Made by a program: the position numbers and the translations under genes | The notes under the pieces: model-generated | The model's input: only the letters and a program-made list of their open reading frames with translations | Database searches by the model: none | What the model was told of the DNA's origin: nothing | Part shown: in pieces, positions 15,532 to 24,428 of the stretch | How positions within the stretch are numbered: the first letter of the stretch is position 1 | Layout: every line of letters begins with the position of its first letter | NCBI RefSeq assembly: GCF_002949735.1 | Contig: NZ_CP026681.1 | Coordinates: 6,664,501 to 6,728,500 of the forward strand | DNA: 64,000 nt | Direction of reading: 5' to 3' | Origin: Nostoc sp. 'Peltigera membranacea cyanobiont' N6 | Lineage (GTDB): Bacteria; Cyanobacteriota; Cyanobacteriia; Cyanobacteriales; Nostocaceae

Positions 15532-17535
15532 TCAACTCTCTGTTGCAAACCAAGCGCGTAAAATCTCTGCCACTGTCCACGCTTGGGCAATACATCCGCG
15601 TGGAGTCATCGGGGCATCACCATCAAAAATTTCGCTAAGACTACCAAGACCATGTGCAGTAAGATGATTAGCCATTGGTTCTAAAAATTGACGAGAGCGA
15701 TCGGGATTTTTGTAAACGCGCAGGTGTGCTAAGACAAACGGCCCCAACAACCAACCCCAAACTGTCCCCTGGTGATAAGATCCATCGCGTTGATACTGAT
15801 TGCCACCATATTTACCTTGATATTTAGGATGGTCTGGGGCAAGCGATCGCAACCCATGAGAAGTTAGCAACGTTTGCCCGCAAGCTTCCACCACACCCCT
15901 TTGCTGGGCGGGTGTTAGCGGGCTTTCTGGTAATGAAACAGCAAATATTTGGTTAGGTCGCAATGCCGCATCATCACCATCAGGACTATCTAGAACGTCA
16001 TAGCAATAACCTGTCTCCTCATTCCAGAAACGAGAAAATCTATATTTAGCCCGTTCTGCCATAGCCTCATATTCTTGGTGTGGTTTACCAAGGTGACGGG
16101 CAAACTTGGCCATTGTCCGTAAAGCATTATACCAGAGGGCATTAACTTCAATCGGTTTACCAATTCGGGGCGTAACTACCCAATCGTCAACTTTGGCATC
16201 CATCCAAGTCAGTTGTAGACCTGCAACACCTGCAAAAAGTAAGCCATCCGCCGGATCGAGATGAATGTTGTAGCGCGTACCGCGACAGTGCCAATCGATG
16301 ATGTCTGCAAGTACTGGAAAGAATTCAGCAAGCAAATTATCATCATCCGTAGCGCTGTAGTAGGCGCGGACTGCTTCAAAGTACCAGAGAGTAGCATCGA
16401 CAGTATTATATTCTGGTCGATCGCCTGCATCGGGAAAGCGATTTGGTAACATTCCTTGGTCTACGTACTTAGCAAAGGTGCGGAGAATTGAGCGTGCTAC
16501 CTCTGGGCGACCAGTCGAAATTGTCAAACCAGGTAGACTAATCATCGTGTCGCGTCCCCAGTCGCCAAACCAGTGATAACCAGCGATGATGGTTTTGCCG
16601 TTGGGGTCTTCTGGCATTGGACGGTCAACAATAAACTGGTCAGCAGCTAGTATTAGTTGCTTGATCCAGATAGGTGATTCTTTCGTCTGGAGTGGTTGAT
16701 TAGTTTTCCAAATTCCTGTGAGCTTCTGCTCTTGAGCGCGACGTAACTTAAGTGCAGCTTCGGCATTGAGATTTGCTTGCTTTTCTGTGCTGGCTACAAA
16801 TACGTAGGTGCAGCCCGTCGTAGACATCGCTTCCCCAGGATTCAGTATAACTTCAAAAGTCGCAGCATGGAGATGGTCTTCTTTATCTCTCAATCCCCGA
16901 TAGCGTTCAACAGCCAAGTCAAAGCCATAATACCAATCGCGAGCAACAGATGCACTCCCGCCATCGCTCAGTAGATACAGTGGTACAGCACCCGGATAAG
17001 CAGTTACACAAATCCCCTGTTCCACTTCCTCGACAGACATCTGCCAACCATTGCTTTGGGTATCGCTGTGATAATCGCGGTAGTTGACCATTGCTTTGAG
17101 TCTCAACTTCAGAGGTTGCGTAGCACGACGCAGAGTATATTGAACATAAGTTGTGTTAGCACCTTGTTGCATCCACACCCGTTTTTCTAACAAAGCATCG
17201 GCAACAGCAAAACGCCATAAGGGAATTGTACCTTCCAGAGAAAAACGTTCAATATTTTGATAACCGTGGGGGCTGACAACCCCATCTGCCCAACGATTGC
17301 TGTCTAGAGAATAAGAGCGATTGTCATACAGGACAGTTTCATCTAGTTTTGCCAGCATTAAGGTACGACCCAAAGGTGGTTTCAATGCTGCTACCAGTAG
17401 TCCGTGATAGCGGCGCGTCAATAAACCAGCCACAGTTCCAGAAGCGTAACCACCAATACCATTAGTAACTAACCATTCCCGTGACTCTGCCGTGTCGAGA
17501 TTGCCGCAGATTTCCCGCCCAAATTCTATACACAT
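15532..17535 (-). CDS. Glycogen debranching enzyme (amylo-alpha-1,6-glucosidase, GH133-like)
   Basis: 667 residues. Hydrolyses alpha-1,6 branch linkages in glycogen. N-terminal GDE_N-type domain (EWLVTNGIGGYASGTVAGL, RRYHGLLVA) to about residue 250, then an (alpha/alpha)6 barrel with GYHWFGDWGRDTMISLPGL (319-337; acidic residues D325 and D329) and, further on, YNTVDATLWYFEA and a terminal GSLSEIFDGD motif holding a likely catalytic acid. Residues 236-245 (AMSTTGCTYV) are coded by a copy of the dispersed 30-bp repeat, so the loop there has a repeat origin. Start ATG 17535; monocistronic as far as seen. Confidence 0.92.
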   Translation of the reverse strand: MCIEFGREICGNLDTAESREWLVTNGIGGYASGTVAGLLTRRYHGLLVAALKPPLGRTLMLAKLDETVLYDNRSYSLDSNRWADGVVSPHGYQNIERFSLEGTIPLWRFAVADALLEKRVWMQQGANTTYVQYTLRRATQPLKLRLKAMVNYRDYHSDTQSNGWQMSVEEVEQGICVTAYPGAVPLYLLSDGGSASVARDWYYGFDLAVERYRGLRDKEDHLHAATFEVILNPGEAMSTTGCTYVFVASTEKQANLNAEAALKLRRAQEQKLTGIWKTNQPLQTKESPIWIKQLILAADQFIVDRPMPEDPNGKTIIAGYHWFGDWGRDTMISLPGLTISTGRPEVARSILRTFAKYVDQGMLPNRFPDAGDRPEYNTVDATLWYFEAVRAYYSATDDDNLLAEFFPVLADIIDWHCRGTRYNIHLDPADGLLFAGVAGLQLTWMDAKVDDWVVTPRIGKPIEVNALWYNALRTMAKFARHLGKPHQEYEAMAERAKYRFSRFWNEETGYCYDVLDSPDGDDAALRPNQIFAVSLPESPLTPAQQRGVVEACGQTLLTSHGLRSLAPDHPKYQGKYGGNQYQRDGSYHQGTVWGWLLGPFVLAHLRVYKNPDRSRQFLEPMANHLTAHGLGSLSEIFDGDAPMTPRGCIAQAWTVAEILRAWFATES
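16802..16830. repeat. Dispersed 30-bp repeat inside the debranching enzyme gene
   Basis: ACGTAGGTGCAGCCCGTCG followed by TAGACATCGC, three differences from the intergenic copy at 4276-4305 over the aligned 29 bases. It is translated on the minus strand. Confidence 0.7.
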
Positions 17536-17719
17536 AAGTCAACACTTTTCCTTGGAAGCAATATTTGGATTATCGATTATGAATCCTCTAGTGTGCTGAG
17601 AATGGTATTAAGAGTTCTAAAATCTTAACTGGCGATCGCGGTTAAATAAAATCTCCTATATTTAAGTAATATTAAATACTAGTATCTGGGGTAAGATATT
17701 TCTGGAAATAGAAGCTAAA

Positions 17720-18232
17720 ATGCCTCTAAACCATTCTTTGACATTATCGAGTCTCAAGGAAGTAGGGAGATCAAAAGATCGTATTCATTTATTGCCACCG
17801 AGTTTTTTTATTCTGGCAAATCAAAAAGGGAAAAGTAGAGTGTTGAAAGATGTTGAACGTTATATTCCTTCAGAGGAAAAATATTTAGAGGCATTTCATT
17901 CAATTTATGAAGAATTGACTCCGGGACACAAAGCTATCTTGAATAAGTTGTATCAGCATTGTTACTTTATGAAAAACAATCGCAGATTACGCACTTGGGA
18001 GTTATCTGAAGCGGCAGGATATGATGGTGATTCTTCTGGTCAAATTGGTCATTTAGGTGAAAAGTTCTGCAAATTCTTTGGAGTAAAAGATGATGAATTT
18101 GGGCAACCAGCACTTGCAATAATTAGTTGGTTTCCAGATGAAATAAATGGGTATTGGTATATTGAGCTAATTCCTGAAGCAGCGAGAGCATTTAACCGTT
18201 TTCATCATGAAACTCTCCAATATAAATGTTAA
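17720..18232 (+). CDS. Hypothetical protein, possible winged-helix
   Basis: 170 residues, no family recognised with confidence. No signal peptide or membrane segment. The central part (YEELTPGHKAILNKLYQHCY, then RLRTWELSEAAGYDG and GHLGEKFCKFFG) is helical and reads like a winged-helix DNA-binding region; the end (ISWFPDEINGYWYIELIPE, AARAFNRF) looks like a beta hairpin plus helix. A similar helix-turn pattern accompanies some restriction-type nucleases, but no nuclease motif is visible. Isolated between two minus-strand genes. Codon pattern and length suggest a real gene. Confidence 0.6.
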   Translation: MPLNHSLTLSSLKEVGRSKDRIHLLPPSFFILANQKGKSRVLKDVERYIPSEEKYLEAFHSIYEELTPGHKAILNKLYQHCYFMKNNRRLRTWELSEAAGYDGDSSGQIGHLGEKFCKFFGVKDDEFGQPALAIISWFPDEINGYWYIELIPEAARAFNRFHHETLQYKC

Positions 18233-18377
18233 TTTTGTAATATTTCCGGGCTATAGTCATAATTTTAGTTACGAATTATTTTAATTTGGTTAATTCGTTT
18301 AGTTAGCGATCGCTCCTCTCAGGCTTTCCAGTACTGTTGTTTGGTGTCCAACTGCGATCGCTTGTAGTTATATTAGC

Positions 18378-18875
18378 TTATATCTGCAAAGATGCAGCAG
18401 ACGGTGGAATAATTTTCAGACCATATTTTGAAGCAGCTGCCAACGCTTTTTCCATATCTGCGGGACTAACGCTAGGTAATCGCATTGTCTCTGAGACTGG
18501 CACACCTACTTCCATAAAAAACTTTTCTAACCCTGCTGGTGTGAACCAGCAAAGTAATTTTGCTGGCTTTGTACCGACATTTGAAAACCTGTGGAGTTGA
18601 CCTTTAGGAGAGTGGAGAAAGGTTCCAGGAGTTGCTAAGATAATTTGCTCATCAAGCTGAAATTTTAATTCTCCTTCTTGAATATAGAAAGCTTCGTCTT
18701 CATGACTATGAATGTGGGGAGGTGTACCGTTTTGTGGTTGAACAGTAATCTCAATTAGAGCATAAGCTTGACCAGTTTCTTCACCTACCGCCTTAAAGGT
18801 ATACAAATCGCCAAGCACCCAGTATGAAGAACCTTGTCCTGGTTGCTGCAATATTCCTTGCAGATTGATTGTCAT
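18378..18875 (-). CDS. Cupin domain protein
   Basis: 165 residues, single small-barrel cupin. Motif 1 is complete: GTPPHIHSHEDEAFYIQEGEL, with two His and Glu as metal ligands; motif 2 is PGTFLHSPKGQLHRFSN with the last His ligand. Resembles quercetin 2,3-dioxygenase-like stand-alone cupins, whose substrates are mostly unknown. The C-terminal helix (LEKFFMEVGVPV ... MEKALAAASKYGLKI) is common in this subgroup. Divergent from the histidine kinase gene. Function beyond metal-binding cupin is not determinable. Confidence 0.85.
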   Translation of the reverse strand: MTINLQGILQQPGQGSSYWVLGDLYTFKAVGEETGQAYALIEITVQPQNGTPPHIHSHEDEAFYIQEGELKFQLDEQIILATPGTFLHSPKGQLHRFSNVGTKPAKLLCWFTPAGLEKFFMEVGVPVSETMRLPSVSPADMEKALAAASKYGLKIIPPSAASLQI

Positions 18876-19200
18876 AGAGATTCCCTTGTAAGATGTTTTC
18901 TATTATAGGATTTATCAGCAAAATCTCAATTTTTACTCTGTAATTAAATAGACATAAATAAGCGTAACTATATAATCGTAAATGGAGCAGACTGAAGTCA
19001 AGCAATATCTAAGATGAGTGAGTTATGCCTACTTATTCTTGCCTATTTAATTTTTGTATAGATTTAAATTAAATCAGGTAAAAATTCATCAGTTTTTTGT
19101 ATATAAATAGCATATCTCTCTAGTAAAATATTTCTAGCAAATTAGTGCAACGCAGCCCAAATAACTATCCAGTCGCTTTTTCAAATTATTTTCACAACCC
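18876..19200. other. Divergent promoter region, nothing specific seen
   Basis: 325 AT-rich bases between the cupin gene (minus) and the histidine kinase gene (plus). Must carry both promoters; I recognise no defined operator or RNA. Confidence 0.4.
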
Positions 19201-20493
19201 ATGTTGCAGGCATTCATGAGCAAAACCAGTGATGACGAAATATTGTTGCACAACCAAACTTGGCAGAGGGAACGGCAAATCATAATCCGTTTGTCTTCTT
19301 TAAACTATCGAACTGGCGAACTAGGCAGCTATTTGCACAATATTGCCTGCGGAGTCAGCGAACTTATTAGAGTTGATTGGACAGTTGTTACCTTTTGCCA
19401 AGAAGGGTTTGAAACTGTTCTAGCTAGTAGTCTTGAAATGGGCGAGGGTGAACATGTTTATTCATTACATGGTTTACTAACTGGTACTGTTATTAAAATG
19501 GGTCACTCATTAGCCGTGAAAGATGCTCAAAAAAACCCAGAATATGGACAAGCTCCAGAAGGTTATTGTGCATATTTAGGGATACCATTGCGGACTGCTG
19601 AAAATAAGGTAATTGGTACTATCTGCTCTTTTAATCATCAACCACGTGATTTTACAAAAGAAGACATCCAAATTGTGGAATTATTTGCTGAACGAGCTGC
19701 AACGGCAATTGACAACTATCATCTTTATCAACAACAGTGCAAATTTAATCATCTTTTAGAAGCCGAGGTAGAGAAACGTACCGCAGAACTGCAAACAACC
19801 CAAGCCAAGCTTTTAGAACAAGAACGACTGGCGGCTATTGGTGAATTTGCTGCCATGATTGTGCATGAGATTCGTAATCCATTGACTACAATGATTATGG
19901 GATTAAAGTATTTCCGAAAAACCATTTTAACTGAATCTGCTCAAGAACGATTAGCGTTGGCATTGAGCGAAGCTAGTCGTTTGGAGCGTTTGCTAAGTGA
20001 AATTTTGCTCTACGCCAAGCCCCAAGTATTAGAGCTTTATGAATTAGATGTGAATGAACTAATTTATGAGTTGTTGCTATGCATTCATGAAATGCCAGAA
20101 GCTGTGGAAAGGCAAATTGAATTTATTCCAGTGTTGCCTACGGTAAAAGTTTTGGGGGATAAGGACAAACTAAAGCAAGTATTTATCAATATTATTCGTA
20201 ATGCTTGTGAGGCAGTTACAGCAGGAGATATTGTTAAGTTGAAAGTAGACTTTACCCATATAAATAAAGTCTGTATTAATGTCCATAATGGCGGCGAACC
20301 AATTCCATCAGAAGTTTTAACTAAGCTTTCTCAGCCATTTTTCTCCACAAAACCTGGTGGTACTGGGTTAGGTCTTGCTATTACCAAACGTATCGTCAAT
20401 GCTCATAATGGGGAACTGTCAATCTGTTCTGACCTATTAACAGGTACTACCGTGAGTGTTCAATTACCTGTAGTTACTTTTCGGAACTTTTAA
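19201..20493 (+). CDS. GAF-domain sensor histidine kinase
   Basis: 430 residues, soluble (no membrane segment). GAF domain at about residues 30-175 (GVSELIRVDWTVVTF ... YLGIPLRTAENKVIGTICSF), a coiled-coil linker (EAEVEKRTAELQTTQAKLLEQERLA), HisKA with phospho-acceptor H222 in MIVHEIRNPLT, and HATPase_c with N-box INIIRNACEAV and G-boxes GGTGLGLAITKRIV. No receiver domain; no response regulator gene lies beside it, so it is an orphan kinase. GAF lacks an obvious chromophore cysteine motif. Start is ATG 19201 or ATG 19216. Confidence 0.92.
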   Translation: MLQAFMSKTSDDEILLHNQTWQRERQIIIRLSSLNYRTGELGSYLHNIACGVSELIRVDWTVVTFCQEGFETVLASSLEMGEGEHVYSLHGLLTGTVIKMGHSLAVKDAQKNPEYGQAPEGYCAYLGIPLRTAENKVIGTICSFNHQPRDFTKEDIQIVELFAERAATAIDNYHLYQQQCKFNHLLEAEVEKRTAELQTTQAKLLEQERLAAIGEFAAMIVHEIRNPLTTMIMGLKYFRKTILTESAQERLALALSEASRLERLLSEILLYAKPQVLELYELDVNELIYELLLCIHEMPEAVERQIEFIPVLPTVKVLGDKDKLKQVFINIIRNACEAVTAGDIVKLKVDFTHINKVCINVHNGGEPIPSEVLTKLSQPFFSTKPGGTGLGLAITKRIVNAHNGELSICSDLLTGTTVSVQLPVVTFRNF

Positions 20494-20580
20494 TTGATAT
20501 CAAGTGCTTCTTCTGCTATGGGTATATAATTTATGATTATGATATACAGTATTACATCACTTCATCAGAAAAATCGATAA

Positions 20581-21144
20581 ATGGAAAGACATCAAATTAG
20601 TCCAATAAACTGGTCACAAGAAACTTACATTAAAGCTTTAAAGAAAGCAGCACGCGCACATCAAGGTCAGAAAATGACAGGTTCCGAAATACCTTACCTT
20701 ATGCACTTGAATCTTGTGAGCATGGAAGTAATTGCAGCCCTAAGTGTAGAAATAGAAAATGACGGAAACCTTGCCATTCAATGTGCTATTTTGCATGACA
20801 CAATCGAAGATACTAATACAACTTTTGAGGAAATAAAAACTGAATTTGGTGAATCAGTAGCTAATGGTGTACTTGCACTGACTAAAGATGAAAGTTTAGC
20901 AAAACATCTCCAAATGACAGATAGTTTACAAAGGATAAAGGAGCAACCACGAGAAATATGGATGGTGAAATTAGCAGATAGAATCACTAACCTCCAAGCA
21001 CCACCACATTATTGGACTCAAGACAAAATTATTCGATATCGAGAAGAAGGTATTCAGATTTATGAAGCTTTGCAGGATGCAAGTCTATTTCTTGCTTCCC
21101 GCTTGGCAAAATTAATTGAAGATTACAAAGCGTTTATTAAGTAA
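20581..21144 (+). CDS. Small alarmone (p)ppGpp hydrolase-like HD protein (MESH1 type)
   Basis: 187 residues, the size of single-domain SpoT-hydrolase proteins. The HD-domain ligands are all present: H42 in PYLMHLN, H72-D73 in ILHDTIEDT followed by E76-D77 (the catalytic ED of RSH hydrolases), and D133 in VKLADRITNL. FGESVANGVLALTKD corresponds to the region before the ED-to-D segment in RSH enzymes. No synthetase or TGS/ACT domain. Likely removes pyrophosphate from (p)ppGpp (or NADPH phosphate, as shown for animal MESH1); the exact substrate is inferred. 88 bases after the histidine kinase gene, same strand. Confidence 0.82.
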   Translation: MERHQISPINWSQETYIKALKKAARAHQGQKMTGSEIPYLMHLNLVSMEVIAALSVEIENDGNLAIQCAILHDTIEDTNTTFEEIKTEFGESVANGVLALTKDESLAKHLQMTDSLQRIKEQPREIWMVKLADRITNLQAPPHYWTQDKIIRYREEGIQIYEALQDASLFLASRLAKLIEDYKAFIK

Positions 21145-21226
21145 ATAGACTTTTGTGAGTCAAATCACACTAGCAATCTAAGCACTGCAATAACATTATC
21201 TACATGCATAAATTCTTACGTAGAAA

Positions 21227-21667
21227 ATGATGGAATTACTTGAACTAATCTTGGTGCTAGCTACAGTAGTTGGTGTTACAGATGGAAACACAATTTTGGT
21301 TAAAGATAATGGCGGACAAACAATTCCAGTCAGGCTAGCGTGTATTAAAGCACCAGACGCGACTGGACAGGCGTATACTTTAGCGGCAACTCAAAGGTTA
21401 AAACAGCTACTACCACCTAAAACTCCTGTCGTGATTAGAAGCACAGAACAACTCGATGATGGTCGTACAGTCGGTGAAGTGTTCGTGGATAATCGGTCAG
21501 TAAATCTCCTTTTGGTACAGTCGGGTAATGCTATCGTTGACCGAGAATCTTTACAAAATTGCTACGAGAGCAAAACCCAGTTTTTAATTGCAGAAGCTAA
21601 TGCTAAAAATAAACACCTGGGATTGTGGCAGCAATCAAAAGTTAAATTAAATTTTCATGCCAAGTAA
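21227..21667 (+). CDS. SNase-fold (thermonuclease family) protein with altered active site
   Basis: 146 residues, staphylococcal nuclease OB-fold. Alignment by eye: DGNT (19-22) matches the DGDT calcium loop with N21 in place of Asp; VRLACIKAPD gives R36 (R35 of the S. aureus enzyme), K41 in place of Asp40, and D44 in place of the catalytic Glu43; DDGRTVGEV gives R80 for Arg87. Both arginines remain but the calcium ligands and general base are changed, so nuclease activity is doubtful. The N-terminus is short and hydrophobic (LLELILVLATVVG) but lacks a proper signal peptide. Could be a binding protein derived from a nuclease. Confidence 0.8.
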   Translation: MMELLELILVLATVVGVTDGNTILVKDNGGQTIPVRLACIKAPDATGQAYTLAATQRLKQLLPPKTPVVIRSTEQLDDGRTVGEVFVDNRSVNLLLVQSGNAIVDRESLQNCYESKTQFLIAEANAKNKHLGLWQQSKVKLNFHAK

Positions 21668-21765
21668 TATCAAGTCCAGTTGTTTGGGGCAACCTCAGAT
21701 GTAATCGATATTATATACTCGACTTTTTAAATAAGTCGAATATCTGGACAAAGCGAATTTACCAA

Positions 21766-22809
21766 TCACATAGCTATTTTGGCTTTTTTTATATCATCAA
21801 TCAATTCATCAATCCTTGATTGAGTCGTGTTCCAAGAACACATAAAACGTACTCCTCCCACACCAATAAATGTATAAAACTGCCAGTTATTTGCTTTTAA
21901 GCTGTGAATAACTTGTTCAGGTAACTTAACAAACACGGCATTGGCTTCTCTGGGAAACATCAAATCAACGCCTTCTATATTTAATAGTTTATTTTCTAAG
22001 TATTCAGCGCATTGATTGGCATGTCTGGCATTTTTTAGCCAAGCACCAGTTTCTAATAAACCTAACCAGGGAGCAGAAATAAACCGCATTTTTGAGGCTA
22101 ACTGACCTGCTTGCTTACATCGATAATCAAAATCTTCTGCTAACTGTTTGTTGAAGAAAAGAATCGCTTCACCTAATGCCATTCCATTTTTAGTCCCACA
22201 AAAGCACAATACATCTACTCCAGTTTTCCAAGTAATTTCAGCAGGGCTTTTATTCATCGCAGCAACTGCATTTGCAAAACGAGCGCCATCCATGTGAATC
22301 TTTAAGTTATACTTTTTCGCAACTTCTTTAATTTCTAGAAGTTCTTCAATAGAATATAAAGTTCCTAATTCTGTTGATTGTGTAATACTAATAACTTTAG
22401 GCTTGGGATAATGGATGTCAGTCCGTCTAGTGACAATTGCCTCTACCGATTCTGATGTTAACTTGCCATTTTTACCTTGAGCTAGTAACAGTTTAGAACC
22501 ATTGGATGCAAATTCAGGTGCGCCACATTCATCTGTTTCTATGTGAGATGTTTCATGGCAAATGACGCTGTGATATGACTGACAAAGGGCTGCCAAAGAT
22601 AAAGAATTGGCGGCTGTACCATTAAAGGTAAAAAATACTTCACAATCAATTTCAAAGAGTTCCCGAAAATAATCTGTTGCCTTTTGAGTCCATTCATCAT
22701 TTCCATAAGCTGGAACACTACCTTGATTTGCCCTAATCATATATTCCAGCGCTTCTGGACAAATTCCAGAGGAATTATCACTTGCAAATTGCTCTAACTG
22801 GTTACTCAT
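21766..22809 (-). CDS. ltaE: Low-specificity L-threonine aldolase
   Basis: PLP enzyme cleaving L-threonine or L-allo-threonine to glycine and acetaldehyde; also acts on other beta-hydroxy amino acids. 347 residues, the normal length of the beta-eliminating lyase family. Hallmarks: FASDNSSGICPEA at the start, YGNDEWTQ, FNGTAANSLSLAAL (PLP phosphate), H88-associated CHETSHIETDECGAPE, IHMDGARFANA (D174 binding the pyridine N), and the PLP lysine K207 in CFCGTKNGMALGEA. Monocistronic on the minus strand. Confidence 0.92.
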   Translation of the reverse strand: MSNQLEQFASDNSSGICPEALEYMIRANQGSVPAYGNDEWTQKATDYFRELFEIDCEVFFTFNGTAANSLSLAALCQSYHSVICHETSHIETDECGAPEFASNGSKLLLAQGKNGKLTSESVEAIVTRRTDIHYPKPKVISITQSTELGTLYSIEELLEIKEVAKKYNLKIHMDGARFANAVAAMNKSPAEITWKTGVDVLCFCGTKNGMALGEAILFFNKQLAEDFDYRCKQAGQLASKMRFISAPWLGLLETGAWLKNARHANQCAEYLENKLLNIEGVDLMFPREANAVFVKLPEQVIHSLKANNWQFYTFIGVGGVRFMCSWNTTQSRIDELIDDIKKAKIAM

Positions 22810-23433
22810 AATTTCTGCTTTTATTTTTCTTAGTACTTGTTACAATATTAGTGAATAATTTTAGGAACTGCCAACTTTAAGATTGAGTAAGAATGTTATT
22901 AATTTCTCAGCTTATACAATGAATATGCTAATTAAAATAACTTCCAATGGGAATGAAATCAATTTTATCGAATAATTATAAATTACTTACAAATAAATAT
23001 CAGCCCAGATATTAAGGTAAGTTGTTAGTCTGATAATTTTTATTTTTTAAACAAAATTTCTCTACTCACATCAGATGGCTAAATATTTTTTCTGTAGCTT
23101 TTTTCTGAGTAGTTATAGCCTCTCATAGGATGAATATTTTATTAAATGAATCTGCGAATGTCCACAGAAAACTGGAGTTTTAGTTTGCATTTACTGAGAC
23201 GTTAAGTTACTTCGGTGTATTCCTCAGCCTTAGGTTCAGGGGATTCTGGGACATCAAGAATGGCAAATAACTAAATATTATGCTAGAAAAATAAAGTTTG
23301 CTAATTAAAACGCTAATCATATACTTATAATGTACTATACAATGCCCTGCCAGTAACTTACTTCCTGGTAAGAGTACAAATTGGGGAACCCGCCCAAGGC
23401 ACTGGCTCACCAATGACTAATGACTAATAACTA
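22810..23433. other. AT-rich intergenic region, no gene seen
   Basis: 624 bases between the divergent ltaE and ABC genes. AT-rich with no recognised RNA. The last 20 bases before the ABC gene are heptamer repeats (23413-23440). The minus frame at 23207-23413 is not protein-like. Confidence 0.5.
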
Positions 23434-23440
23434 ATGACTG
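23413..23440 (+). repeat. STRR heptamers containing a start codon
   Basis: Four tandem units ATGACTA, ATGACTA, ATAACTA, ATGACTG. The fourth unit supplies the ATG (23434) of the ABC ATPase gene. Confidence 0.85.
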
Positions 23441-24216
23441 AACCATTGATTGAACTGAAAGGTGTTTCTAAGTCCTTTGGTAGCCATAAAGTTCTAGATA
23501 ATGTAGACTTAACCATTTACCGGGGAGAAGCACTGGGGATTATTGGGCCATCAGGGACTGGTAAATCAACAATTTTACGGGTAATGGCGGGGTTACTTAG
23601 TCCAGATGAAGGAGAAATTTATGTGCAAGGGGTGCGGCGAGACGGTTTGATTGAGGATGGTGGCCAGCAGGTTGGCATTGGTATGGTGTTTCAGCAGGCG
23701 GCGCTATTTGATTCGCTGACGGTGGAGGAGAATGTGGGATTTTTACTTTATCAAAATTCAAAGCTGCCGCGATCGCGTATTCGAGATTTGGTACGAGAAA
23801 AATTGGAGATGGTAGGTTTGCCATCAATCAGCGACCTTTATCCAGCCGAACTTTCTGGGGGAATGCGAAAACGGGTAAGTTTTGCCCGTGCAATTATGTC
23901 TAACCCTGATAATCCCTCAGAAGGCCCAGAAGTTCTACTATACGACGAACCGACAGCCGGACTCGATCCCATTGCCTCAACAGTAATCGAAGATTTAATC
24001 CGCTATTTGCAATGTCTACATGGAGTTTGTAGTACCTATGCTGTTGTTACTCACCAAGACAGCACTATCCGCCGGACAGCTGATAGACTTATATTTCTCT
24101 ATGAAGGCAAAGTGCAGTGGCAGGGTACAGTTAGTGAGATATACAACACAGAAAATCCGTTGATCAAACAATTTATAAGTGGAAGTGTGAAAGGGCCGAT
24201 TCAAGTTGTCGGTTAG
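23434..24216 (+). CDS. ABC transporter ATP-binding protein, MlaF type
   Basis: 260 residues. Motor subunit of an MCE-type phospholipid transporter. Walker A GPSGTGKST (38-46), Q-loop VFQQAALFDSLTV, signature LSGGMRKRVSFARA, Walker B VLLYDEPTAGLDP and switch His in VVTHQD. The GMRKR variant of the signature and FDSLTVEENV are typical of MlaF/TGD3 proteins. The next gene encodes an MlaD-like MCE protein, confirming the context; no permease (MlaE) gene is adjacent. The start codon lies in a heptamer repeat with no evident Shine-Dalgarno sequence. Confidence 0.92.
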   Translation: MTEPLIELKGVSKSFGSHKVLDNVDLTIYRGEALGIIGPSGTGKSTILRVMAGLLSPDEGEIYVQGVRRDGLIEDGGQQVGIGMVFQQAALFDSLTVEENVGFLLYQNSKLPRSRIRDLVREKLEMVGLPSISDLYPAELSGGMRKRVSFARAIMSNPDNPSEGPEVLLYDEPTAGLDPIASTVIEDLIRYLQCLHGVCSTYAVVTHQDSTIRRTADRLIFLYEGKVQWQGTVSEIYNTENPLIKQFISGSVKGPIQVVG

Positions 24217-24219
24217 AAA

Positions 24220-24326
24220 GTGAGAAGTTAGGAGTGAGGAGTTAAAAGTGAGAAGTTAGGAGTGAGGAGTTAAAAGTGAGAAGTTAACAATGAGGAGCGA
24301 GGGTTAAATTAAACTCATAACTCATA
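24220..24326. repeat. Tandem 28-bp repeats and AACTCAT heptamers
   Basis: Two perfect 28-bp units (24220-24247, 24248-24275; beginning GTGAGAAGTTAGGAGTGAGG) and a partial third, followed by AACTCAT heptamers at 24311-24335. Lies between the MlaF- and MlaD-type genes. Confidence 0.85.
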
Positions 24327-24428
24327 ACTCATAACTAATAATTTCCAATTCCTAGCCCCTGACTCCTAGCTCTCAATTCATAACTCCTAATTTCCAACTC
24401 ATAACTAATTATTGGGTGGAGGAAAAAA

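Noticed and set aside
15335..15595. Minus-strand 86-codon frame
   Set aside because: Overlaps the end of the debranching enzyme gene in another frame, composition is not protein-like and it lies in repeat-rich DNA.
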